Shown here: piece by piece, positions 1-9,255 of the stretch
Layout of the letters: each line of letters begins with the position of its first letter
Numbering within the stretch: position 1 is the first letter of the stretch
Assembly: GCA_022495995.1 (NCBI GenBank)
Contig: JAFEMH010004912.1
Span: 62,001-126,000 of the forward strand
Direction: 5' to 3'
Source of the DNA: Adenophora triphylla var. japonica
Taxonomy: Eukaryota > Streptophyta > Magnoliopsida > Asterales > Campanulaceae
DNA length: 64,000 bases
Translations under genes and position numbers: made by a program
Notes under the pieces: generated by a model
Seen by the model: the letters and a program-made list of their open reading frames with translations, nothing else
Told to the model about the DNA's origin: nothing
Database searches by the model: none

Positions 1-111
1 GAAGGAGAGGCGTCATCTAACCCTAAGGATACGACGATTGAAGAAGAAGGAGAGAAGAAGGATGAGGAAGGCAGAACTCGCTCGGTAACGCCTGTAGCAG
101 AAGCTATGTGA
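1..111 (+). pseudogene. C-terminal end of the antisense ORF of element A'
   Basis: The plus strand is open from base 1 to a TGA at 109-111 and encodes a 36-residue, Glu/Lys-rich tail. The same tail occurs in element A, ending at 13338. It is antisense to the retrotransposon, lying between pol and the 3' LTR, a place where Tat-lineage elements are known to carry extra antisense ORFs. The rest of the ORF is off the left edge. Function unknown; the composition suggests a charged, coiled-coil or disordered tail. Confidence 0.5.
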
Positions 112-1040
112 AGAAAAATTCAAATTAGTTTTCCAAGTTGTTTTGTTTGATGATGATTTCGAGGGCTGAGTCCCAAAGAAAATTTTATTTTGGTATGTTC
201 CTGGTCCATAAGGATCGAAGATAATTTATTTCAAGTGTTGGGTTGGTTCAACACTTTTCTTTTAGTTTTATGTTGTTTGGATGTTGGAGCGGGCCAACTG
301 AATTTGGAAACGTTTTATGGTAGTCTTAATGGTATTTAGTATCTTAGTGTTTTAAAAAAAAACTTTTGTTAGCAACTTCTGTGCATGTCATGCTTTGATC
401 CATGATGCTAAAGTATTATCATAGGATGTTGACATAATAATATGTCATATTTTTGTTTTCAAGTGAAGACATGAAAATGTCATAACCGGATGTACTTAAG
501 ATGACATGAATATGCCATAACCAATTGAATCATGCTTAAGATCAATCATTTGACTGAGTGGAAATGGGTAAGCTATACAAGTTTCCTCATATAGGCCCAT
601 CCCACACCTCAACCAATGAGATATCGCGCGCTCCAGGCGAAGGTGTAGAAACCTAACTTTCGGAGAAAGAGGTAATTAACTCTTTAAACCTTAGAAGGGA
701 TTGTGTACCTTAACTTTAGAAGAGATGGCCAGTCTCTAACGGAGGAGATTTCGTTGTCACTTTGACTTGAGCACTTTGATATGTCCCCACTTTTGTATGT
801 CAACATCTTACAAGACATAGATATGTTAGAGATGGGCGTCCACTTTGTTGACGCCCCTCCGCAGGTCGTGTTAGTGACATTTTGTTTTTAAATAATCATG
901 AAAGAAAACAAGAAGAAATGAAAAGACAACAAAAACGAATATTTATACCTGGTTTGTGAGGATATTAGGAGACATATATTATTTAAATGAAGTACCTTTT
1001 GAGGTAAATGGCATTCCAGCTTCTTGGGATCATCTGGTCA
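112..1040 (-). other. Non-coding 3' region of element A'
   Basis: About 930 bases between the antisense ORF end and the degraded integrase C-terminus. It aligns with 13339-14285 of element A. No credible ORF is present. It contains several degenerate GATGTTGACAT- and ATGTCAT-like words but no tandem array. Confidence 0.6.
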
Positions 1041-3740
1041 TTCAAAGTTGACAATCGATATGCCCCCTTTCTTAGATGTCGTCCTATCAGCCCATAAGAC
1101 CAATGGTAATTCATCTGCCCATCTTCCTTTCTTTTGGTCCAGTCTCCTTTTTAGATTGCTTATGATAATCTAATTGCTGGATTCTGCTTTTCCATTCACT
1201 TGAGGGTGAACAGGTGAAGATGTCACCATCTTGACTCCCCATCTTGTCAAGAAATCCTGCGTTTTCCTACTAATGAACTGGGAGCCTTTATTACATATTA
1301 TCTCTGAAGGTATCCCAAACCTGCTGAATATGTTTCTCTTTATGAATGAGATAACTTCCTTGTCCCGGACATGCACGTATGCTTTAGCTTCTACCAATTT
1401 AGAAAAATAGTCTGTCATGGCTAGTAGAAATACTCTTCCTCCTGGAGCCCTGGGTAATTTTCCTACGATGTCCATTCCCCAAATCGTAAATGGCCACGGC
1501 GACAGGATAGGATGTAGCAATTCGGCTGGTTGATGTAGGATGTCGCCATGTCGCTGACAGGAGTCACATTTCTTTGCATATTCTGAAGCGTCTCTTCGCA
1601 TTGTGGGCCAAAAATAGCCCATTCTTAGGGCCTTGGTATACAGGCTTCTGCCCCCGGTATGATTTCCGCACTGCCCTTCATGCAGCTCCTTCAAAACCTG
1701 ATGGGCTCGATCTGCTTCTAGACACCTTAAGTAGTGACCTGCAGCAGATTTCCTAAACAAAAAGTTATCAATAAGTAAATATTTAGATGATCTTACCCTG
1801 AATGCTCGAGCGTTTTGCTCTTCAGCTGGGATCGTATCATCTTGGAGATACTTGATAATAGGAGCTGTCCAGGAAGTTACTGCTGGACAGGTAGGGATGT
1901 CGACATCTAGAACGAACAACTCAAGACGATCAATTACTGGGATGTCGACATGCACAATTGGGATACTTGTCTGTGAAATTCTTTTGAAGGCTGAACCTAA
2001 GTTTGTCAGGGCATCTGCTTGAGAGTTTTCCTCACGTGGAACCTGCTCCAAAGTAAATGTTTTGAATTTGGCCGCCAGAATTTTTACAATTTCCAAATAT
2101 GTCTTCATCTTTGCATTTTTTGCTATGTAGGATCCGTTATAATGGTTAAAAATTAGCAAAGAATCCATAAACACCCGGATGTGCCTGACGTCTAGGTCCT
2201 GGGCCGCTGTTAAACCTGCAATTAATGCCTTATATTCTGCTTCATTATTAGTGGCCTTAAAACTGTAACTGATGGATTGTGGTATTATGTCCCCTTGTGG
2301 AAATTTTAGTACAACTCCAAGTCCTGTGCCTCTCATTTTGGAAACACCATCTGTGTAAAGTGTCCACATTTTCGAGATGTCATTATCTTGAAGTTGCTGA
2401 ACCTCCAACTCTACTTCTTGTTGCATGGTTGGACTAAAGTCAGCCATAAAATCAGCTAGAGCTTGAGACTTTATTGCTGTTCTGGGATCATATTTGATGT
2501 TTGTAAGTGCTTAATTGTACGGACCACTTAGCCATTCGACCTGACATCTCTGGTTTTCTCATAACATTCTTAATAGGATAGTTAGTACGCACAATTATAG
2601 TATGTGTTTCAAAATAGTGTCTTAATTTAATAGATGCAGTTATCAAAGCCAAAATTAACTTTTGTAAATGAGAATAACTGGTCTCCGCATCTAAAAGTGT
2701 CTTACTTATATAGTAGACGGGTTGCTGAATACCATCTCGCTCTGTCACCAGGACTGCACTTACAACGCTTTCTGACACTGCTAGGTAGATGAAAAGATGC
2801 TCGTCTCCTGAGGTTTGGCCAATAATGGAGGTGTCGACAGATAACTTTTGAGCTCCTAAAAGGCTTGTTCATGCTGATCTTCCCACTGGAACTTCTTATT
2901 CTTTCTTAGGATGTCATAGAAAGGCTTGCATCGATCAGAAGATTTTGAGATGAACCTGGTGAGTGCAGCAATCTTCCCTGTCAATCTCTGGATGTCTTTG
3001 ACGGATTGAGGTGACGACAGGTTGACAATGGCACGAATCTATTCTGGGGCGGCTTCAATTCCCATTTTAGTTACCATATAGCCCAAAAACTTTCCTGCCT
3101 TCATACCAAAATTGCATTTTGCTGGATCAAGTTTCATATTGAAACAATCCAAGATGTCGAAGGCTTGATAGGTGGCTTATGTGATCTTCATCTTTCTTGG
3201 ATTTCACTACCATATTGTTGATATATACCTCCATTGTGTCCCCAATTTGATCTCCGAACATTTTATTCACGAGCCTCTGGTATGTTGCACCTGCATTTTT
3301 AGTCCAAAAAGCATAGCAATATAACAATAGATACCTGTGGGTGTTATGAAGGCGGTGTCCTCTTGATCAGATGGCTCTAGGCCATCATGGTGAGGTTCCA
3401 GCAAGTTGTCTCGATCACTCTCATCAAAGGTGACTGGTTCCTGGTAGGATGTCGACATCCTGGATGGTCTTTCTGGCTTCTCCCCCTTTGACTCCTTGGC
3501 GTGTCGCTTTGTAGCAAAATAGGAAGTGCCACAAATTTCTAACCCACCACTGATGAAATTGATGACTTTTGTTGATGCTGGAGGAGGGACTGGTCGCTCG
3601 ACATCAGGTGGAACCTCCGCATTCTCGGTCTTCTTCTTTCTGGAACCAAGCAACTCCTTGAGATGTCCCTTCGAGAGCAGGTAGCTGATTTTCTTATCGC
3701 AATACAATCCTCTATGATATGCCCAAAGTCTTCATGGAAG
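1041..3740 (-). pseudogene. pol: pol of element A' (RT fragment, RNase H, integrase)
   Basis: Degraded pol read on the minus strand. The longest open stretch (2447-1170, 425 aa) holds an archaeal-type RNase H, as in Tat elements, with the acidic positions visible in 'TDGVS', 'EAEYKAL' and 'DSLLI'. The integrase follows, with an H-H-C-C zinc site ending in 'CDSCQRHG' and a first catalytic Asp in 'WGMDIVG'; the second Asp is mutated ('ICNKGSQF'). Upstream, 2778-2488 is the RT-linked RNase H and 3327-3127 carries the RT active-site region as 'YINNM', where YIDD has lost both Asp. Around 3361-3390 the protease start is fused in frame to the middle of RT, the same junction as in element A. The C-terminal integrase region is partly deleted. 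Confidence 0.85.
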
Positions 3741-5268
3741 GCACACAACTTTGACTTATCACGCCTTCCCGTAGATCTTTCTGTCTACTTCGGCCACCTC
3801 GCTTTGTCTCCCAGGTTGCCCATTGCATAAAGTGCACCTGAAATGTCGACAGAAAAGCAATAATCAGAAATATTAGGCACACTATCATTATCTTCGTCCT
3901 CACCCTCGATTGAATTAATTTTGTTGTTGTCAATTCTTGGATAAGGATTGGATCGGTTGCTCCTGCAGTGACATGATTCTGTCTTCCTGTCCGGGTTGCC
4001 ATATGTAGACATCTTGCTTGAAGACTTCGACCTTCGCAACTTATCTTCCTCCAACCTTATGAGCCTTAGGACCCTGCTTCTGACCTCTTCCAACCGCTTA
4101 CAAGGAGTCATCACCAAATCTTGATAATATTGCGAATCCTTTTTCAGCCCCATCTTGAATGCTTCTGCGGCTGTCGACATGTCATGATTGGGAATTTCCA
4201 GAACTTCTCTATTGAACCGGTGGACATATTCTTTCAGGGTCTCAGTAGGCTGTCGGGTCACATTGTAGAGATCACTTGTCAACTTCTCAAATTGTCGACT
4301 GCATGAGAATTGATTATAGAACATGTTGATAAGTTGGGCAAAGGAACCAATTGAGCCTAGGGGTTGCCTAATCAACCACTTAATAGCTGGTCCAACCAAG
4401 GTCAACCCAAATCCCCTGCCGTCGTAGAGCTTCATGGACGGAACACTGAAACGCTTCGGGATGTCAACATTTGCGATGGCTGGGACAAACTGAGATTGAT
4501 TATAATAATTCGACGAGACTTGTTGGATTGGACGCCTGGTACATTCATTATCAGCTCTCTAAGGTCCTACATCTGCTTGGCTAATGGATTACCTGCAAAA
4601 GGGTCAGCCGCAGGAATATGATTGAAAGCATTATTATTAAAAAGATTATTAAGCAAACCAGTGTTGTCTACAGCCGAGGTAACAACGGTGTTGTCAGTAA
4701 GAGGTGAATACTGTCGGGGGTGGTGTCAGCAAGGTGTCACTGGATAAAGATGTCGACATCATTGAAGATGTCGACATCATTGAAGATGTCGACATCATTG
4801 AAGATGTCGACTTCATTGAAGATGTCGACTTCATTGAAGATGTCGACTTCATTGAAGATGTCGAGGTAACAACGGTGTTGTCAGTAAGAGGTGAATACTG
4901 TTTGGGATGAACTCATTCTGAAACGGGGATCCTCCACTGGTCTCGAAGCTGATGTTCCTTGGGCACAATGGCGAGATGTTACTGAGCTACGACGCAATGA
5001 ACTTCTGGTCTTGTTGCATCTTGATCATAGCATTGGCCAACAACTTTGAATTACTGTCCTGGTTGTCCAGCCTCTGATTCAACATAGTCAATGCGCTCCG
5101 GATGCCATCGTTCACAATGGAAGATCCTGTCTTGTGGGATGATGGCGAGGGCAGCATCATCGGAGGTTTTGATTGAGGATGTGGTGGCAATAAGGTTGTC
5201 TTGACTCCGGATGACGGGGTGACGGCGGCACCTTTGCCAGCGGCGGCAACATTAGGGTTGGTTGACAT
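3741..5268 (-). pseudogene. gag: gag of element A'
   Basis: Minus-strand gag remnant. It starts at the ATG at 5268 with a Pro/Ser/Lys-rich N-terminus. The capsid part is open between 4435 and 3785 and contains 'RQPTETLKEYVHRFNRE', typical of the plant Retrotrans_gag domain. The knuckle region near 3740-3700 is frameshifted. Between 4670 and 4900 there is an insertion not found in element A: a duplicated segment of about 39 bp flanking an 18-bp tandem repeat. Not functional. Confidence 0.8.
4749..4865. repeat. 18-bp tandem repeat GATGTCGAC(A/T)TCATTGAA
   Basis: Six full 18-bp units (4749-4856) and a partial seventh. The first three contain the palindrome GATGTCGACATC. The next three read GATGTCGACTTC, so one base change spread through half the array. 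Flanking it are two copies of a segment beginning GAGGTAACAACGGTG. Element A lacks the array at the matching place (about 18355), so it arose in or near A'. Confidence 0.9.
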
Positions 5269-5312
5269 GATGGATTTTTCCGAAAATGATCCAAATAATC
5301 AATAGACCAAGT

Positions 5313-5331
5313 GGCCCCTCGGTGGGCGCCA
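5313..5331 (-). other. Primer binding site of element A'
   Basis: Next to the LTR, in minus-strand sense, the sequence TGGCGCCCACCGAGGGGCC starts three bases from the LTR end. The same 19 bases occur at element A's LTR (18674-18692). The TGGCGCC start fits a tRNA 3' end. I could not assign the tRNA. Confidence 0.75.
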
Positions 5332-5334
5332 AAT

Positions 5335-5957
5335 TGTTTTGGTAGAAAAAACAATAATGTCGAATCTTGACTTATGAAAGTGTATGGATTTAATAATAAG
5401 GAGGGGACTTTGGAATTTGATTAAATGGAACAAACGGATGTTAAAACGAAGAAACACAATCAAGGACACAACAATATAACGAGGAAAGCCCTTGAGTCAA
5501 ATGATCTCGCCGGCATAAAACCTCGGGAGGTTAGGTCACCTTCCTTACCAAAAAATTCACTAAGTATTACTCGGTTACAAGATGACGGAGAGCTATGAAG
5601 ATTAAAACGAGAGTGTGTTCAGTGTACATGTGAGAATGTGTATCTAAGTGTGAGAGTGTGTGTTTGTGATTCTCCATATCCCCTATTAATAGTAAATACT
5701 AACAAGAAAGTAACAAAAATTCCTATAATCTCGGCACATCTTCTTATCCTCTCAAACGTCCTTTGACTTGGTCTCCTTGGCGTGGATGGAAGAGGTTCAC
5801 GTGCTGATAATAGTGATCCCGAAAATATCTCTATAATAGCTGTAAATAAAGAGTGGTTAGTTAAACATAAAAATAAATTATTCGTAACTTACAGAAAATC
5901 ATCTTGACATGCAGGAACATCTGAGGATGTCAACATGTGAAAAATCTGGCCACAACA
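5335..5957 (-). repeat. 5' LTR of element A'
   Basis: 623-bp LTR in minus orientation, similar to the 615-bp LTRs of element A and bounded by TG...CA in element sense (TGTTGTGGCC... to ...TACCAAAACA). Right of it, family 1 LTR sequence begins abruptly at 5958. Confidence 0.9.
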
Positions 5958-6392
5958 AATACATAGTGTACAATGTAGACATCCGATACAGCATGCATTT
6001 TTAAAAGCACACACACACACAACAGTTAAAGAATATTAGGGGTATCCGAAAGACTCATTTTTACGAGGCGACTCGGGTGAGCTCTAAGATTCTAATATTC
6101 TCTTCCCGAGGAGTCATCTGACCTCCGAACTCAAAATCTCATCACACAAAAACAGTTTATTATTATTTTTAAACTGATGCCCTTTTTCAATGTTTTGGGC
6201 TTAACAATAAAAACGGCGTGGCGACTCTACAAAGAAAAACACAGCGAGACACCTCCAACACGCTAAAGCGGAATAAAGCCAGATGCCGGGGCGCGAACGT
6301 GCTACCTCTCGGATTCGGGCAAACTTCCCGAAAAGCGACGAATGCGAGATGCACGGGGGCCCCGCGCGCGAGCCGGATCCCGGGTAATTTCA
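5958..6392 (+). repeat. 5' LTR of element B (3' part only)
   Basis: 435 bp matching the last 436 bp of B's 3' LTR (26899-27334) and ending ...CGGGTAATTTCA. It includes a (CA)n run near 6007-6024 and an AATAAA at 6206-6211 that could be a poly(A) signal in R. It also has a TGGCGACTC at 6219-6227 that repeats the start of the primer site. Confidence 0.9.
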
Positions 6393-6394
6393 GT

Positions 6395-6412
6395 TGGCGA
6401 CTCCGCTGGGGA
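6395..6412 (+). other. Primer binding site of element B
   Basis: TGGCGACTCCGCTGGGGA begins two bases after the LTR end. C, D and E have the close variant TGGCGACTCTGCTGGGGA at the same place. From memory, this type is reported for Ogre/Tat elements and attributed to tRNA-Arg; the tRNA assignment is not tested here. Confidence 0.85.
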
Positions 6413-7677
6413 ATTTTTTGTTTTAAAATCTTTTTAAACAAAACAAAAGATTTTTAAAACGATGATGAGGGTCAAACTTTCATTTTACCCCTTTCTTTAA
6501 CTGTTGTGTGTGTGTGCACGTGCTTTACTTTTTATTTTACAAAAAAAATAAAAAATACAAAAAATGCATCAATATTCATCTGTGCATACATTTAAAATTC
6601 TTCAAAAACTTCTGTTTTACTCAGAAAAAGAATTTTAGAGACCGCACGCTACGCGCACTGCTGCCTCGGATACACTGCACACTACAACCCTTAACCCGGA
6701 GTGGTCTCAGTTGCAGTCCGTTTGGTCTTCCTAGGCCTCTTAGACGCGCACGGGATCATTCCAAACATCCCATCCTAGCCAAGCGTCAACCCTGCACGTT
6801 TGAGTCTTGAGTCACACTCTGTCCAGACTCGGTTGGTTTTTACCCAGTCCGTGTCATACAAGCCTGGATACATATCCTATGCCGGCCATTTTCTGAGTCA
6901 AAGCTCGGAACTCAAGATCCCTTGCACAAGCAAAGCGATGAAAGGTCATGCTAAAATCTTGACTTGATCTTGATTTTCCGAAGCTACACCCAGACGATGT
7001 TCCGTCCCGGATATACATCCATGCTCACATGACACCATGCCATCAAGCCTTTAATACGTCAGCCATGACGATATGACCCAGCTAACGCCTAACGTCACAG
7101 ATCCCTTGCGCAAGTAAGGTAAAGAGAAGTCATGCCAAACTCTTGACCCGATCTTGACTCAATGGCCGGCTCGGTTCACTATTCATATGGCTAACGCATT
7201 AAAACGAACATGACAGGCTCGGTCCTTAGGTTCGATTTTTCTTTTAGGCCGGTGGAAACTGCTTGCCCTATAGGACCCTCGCCCGGGGTTGTCCACCCTG
7301 GAATGTCGAAATACAGGTGCAAAACGAGGGGCTCATAGCCGCACAGATGGTCTCCACTGACCCAGGATCTAGCATAGTTGCGAAAAAGAAGAGCAATCTT
7401 TTCCAACCTACCTAGGACTCTGAGAAAACACGTTTTAAAGTAAATTAAAACAACAAAAATAAAAAAAATATATATATAAAAGAAGCGGAAACCGCATGCC
7501 ACGTGAGCTTTCCCCCTTTTATCCCGAGAGGCCATTCTTGTGTCTAAACCTTGCCCGTCACCCCCTCCAGCGAACTGAGAGTGGTTGAGAGTACCCAGGA
7601 GCCGCCTTTTTAGTTTTGAGGTCACAAGGTCCGACAGCCCTTCCGGTTCAGCGGTCAGAACACTCCGCTATTCCCCC
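6413..7677 (+). other. Leader region of element B
   Basis: About 1.26 kb between primer site and gag, homologous to C's leader (44566-43245). It begins A/T-rich and includes a segment near 6640-6720 that is repeated in C. Its last third is conserved even with family 2 leaders and carries an antisense ORF (7625-7191). No sense ORF looks real. Such leaders usually hold packaging and translation signals. Confidence 0.6.
7191..7625 (-). CDS. Conserved antisense leader ORF, 144 aa, unknown
   Basis: Minus-strand ORF, antisense to B, overlapping the region just before gag. Its second half ('ALLFRNYARSWVSGDHL', then 'GEGPI') is almost the same in C (43425-43724). It is recognisably similar to the leader ORFs of family 2 (48586-48918 in E, 52435-52136 in D), which read 'LLFR...SWISG' and 'PGRGPI'. 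The first half has a strongly hydrophobic stretch of about 16 residues that could span a membrane, but that part is not shared with family 2. I do not recognise the family. The conservation may instead reflect an RNA signal in the sense strand. Confidence 0.35.
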   Translation of the reverse strand: MTSKLKRRLLGTLNHSQFAGGGDGQGLDTRMASRDKRGKAHVACGFRFFYIYIFFIFVVLIYFKTCFLRVLGRLEKIALLFRNYARSWVSGDHLCGYEPLVLHLYFDIPGWTTPGEGPIGQAVSTGLKEKSNLRTEPVMFVLMR

Positions 7678-9255
7678 ATGGCGGGATCAACATATAACAG
7701 TGAGGGAAACGAAACCCCGCCCCCGGGAAATTTCCAAACGATGGAAGAAGTTTGGCAAGATTTCAAGGCTCTTGAAAAACGCCAAGAAGAACAGCAGGCT
7801 TGGATTGAATACACCATGCGCCGTCACGGAATCGTCCCGGTTCCCCAACCCGAGGGAACCTCTGTCCTCATAGAAGACGAAGAAGTGCCTGTTCCCCCGA
7901 TTTCCAAAAGCTATCAGCAGGTCACTCCTTCACAAAGCTACGGGAACTCAGCAATGCAAAGCAATTCCCGCTCAAAGCACCACTCAGGCCTCAGTCAAGC
8001 GGCTCCGATCTGTCAACCGCAGCACAACAAATTTCCCGACCCTGCGCGGCAAGCTCAATATCATCAGCGCAGCGCTGGACCATCTCAAACAAATCCAAAT
8101 AACATTCAAAATGTTCCCGTGTTCACTTCCTTCTCTCAATATGCCCAGAATTCACCAGGTTTCCCCCACATAACTTTTCCGACCCATATCTTTGGACAGC
8201 CTACATTCGCTCGAGCTGCTTCATGGCCTCAAATCCCGTCAACCGATCCACCTCCAGGAAAAGGAAAGGAAGCCGCCAGAGCAGTCCACTACATCCAGAA
8301 TGGAGTCCAAGTAAGACGCGATCAAGCGCCCCCGAGAAATAACAATCCTCCCCGGGCGCATCGTGTTCAGCACTTCGACAACTTCGGAATGCCTCTAAGC
8401 CAAGTGTTCGAGGCGTTGGTAAACCAGAACATGCTCAAGCCCCTTGAGAATTATCAACCGAGGAATCCTAACCCGAACATGGATATGAGCAAGCAGTGTG
8501 CTTTTCACAACTACCGCGGCCACACCACCGACGATTGCGTCATACTAAAACAAGCAGTCCGGGGACTAATTGAAGAAGGAAAGTTGGAGCGCCCCTGCGG
8601 CCCCAATACAGACGGGAATCCGTTCCCCTTGAACAATGAGGTGAACAAGGGGAACACAGCCCAACGAAGCAACAAACCTCCTCGCCTACCACAGTTCCAG
8701 CATTTCGATAACCTCGGGATGCCCTTGAGCCGAGTCCTCGAGACACTAATAAAGAGGAACATTCTCAAACCCCTCGAGAATTTCCAACCAAAGACTCTCA
8801 AGACCAACATTGATATAAGCAAGCACTGCGCCTTCCACAACTACCCCGGTCACACCACCGACAATTGCTTCGTGCTGAAGCAAGTGGTCCAGGGGCTAAT
8901 CGAAGAAGGAAAGTTGGAACGCCCCCGCGGTCCTAACACGATCGGAAATCCTTTCCCTAGAAATGAGGAGGTAAGCATGGTGGATAAGTCCTCTGCAAAT
9001 TCCCGTGATGAATGGGGACGTGAAGACGTAACCTGGGGCTTCCGCAATGAAGAATTCGAGAGAAAGAATCCAAGAACGGTTATTCCCCAACAATCCTTTC
9101 CGGAATCGAGGAACACCAAGGGATGGATCGAGCCTTCCCCAGAGATAAGGCAGTTCGAGACAGGCCGAGCAAGTGGCAGCATCAAAAACGGCGTGACTTT
9201 CACAAACGCGGACCCACAGCCAGCAAGAAAAGATAGGACGAGAAGCTTGGACTAA
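7678..9255 (+). CDS. gag: gag-like protein of element B with two zinc knuckles
   Basis: 525-aa ORF. I chose the ATG at 7678 because C's gag starts at the matching place (43244) and the sequence upstream is leader. The N-terminus has a Glu/Gln-rich helix ('LEKRQEEQQAWI') followed by a Pro/Gln/Ser-rich region. The capsid domain found in C and A is missing. The C-terminal half has a 330-bp in-frame tandem duplication, so two C-x2-H-x4-H-x4-C knuckles are present: 'CAFHNYRGHTTDDC' at 8497-8538 and 'CAFHNYPGHTTDNC' at 8827-8868. The knuckle binds nucleic acid in gag nucleocapsids. It is intact, but without capsid it is unlikely to build particles alone. The tail ('GWIEPSPEIRQFE') matches the gag-protease linker of C. 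Confidence 0.8.
   Translation: MAGSTYNSEGNETPPPGNFQTMEEVWQDFKALEKRQEEQQAWIEYTMRRHGIVPVPQPEGTSVLIEDEEVPVPPISKSYQQVTPSQSYGNSAMQSNSRSKHHSGLSQAAPICQPQHNKFPDPARQAQYHQRSAGPSQTNPNNIQNVPVFTSFSQYAQNSPGFPHITFPTHIFGQPTFARAASWPQIPSTDPPPGKGKEAARAVHYIQNGVQVRRDQAPPRNNNPPRAHRVQHFDNFGMPLSQVFEALVNQNMLKPLENYQPRNPNPNMDMSKQCAFHNYRGHTTDDCVILKQAVRGLIEEGKLERPCGPNTDGNPFPLNNEVNKGNTAQRSNKPPRLPQFQHFDNLGMPLSRVLETLIKRNILKPLENFQPKTLKTNIDISKHCAFHNYPGHTTDNCFVLKQVVQGLIEEGKLERPRGPNTIGNPFPRNEEVSMVDKSSANSRDEWGREDVTWGFRNEEFERKNPRTVIPQQSFPESRNTKGWIEPSPEIRQFETGRASGSIKNGVTFTNADPQPARKDRTRSLD

Larger units (their letters stand above)
1..5957 (-). mobile_element. Element A' (family 3 Ty3/gypsy, Tat-like), truncated by window edge
   Basis: Minus-strand LTR retrotransposon related along its whole length to element A (11702-19310). 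In element order it has a 5' LTR (5335-5957), primer site, gag, pol, an antisense ORF end, and a 3' region leaving the window at base 1. It sits in the 5' LTR of element B: B's LTR resumes at 5958 with AATAC, matching the intact B LTR from 26899. The TSD should therefore be AATAC, with the other copy off the left edge. The coding region has many stops and frameshifts plus a roughly 300-bp deletion in the integrase C-terminus near 1070-1080, so it is a dead copy. Confidence 0.9.

Noticed and set aside
4704..4910. Plus-strand frame with repeated 'DVDIIE'
   Set aside because: Artefact of the 18-bp repeat inside A' gag.
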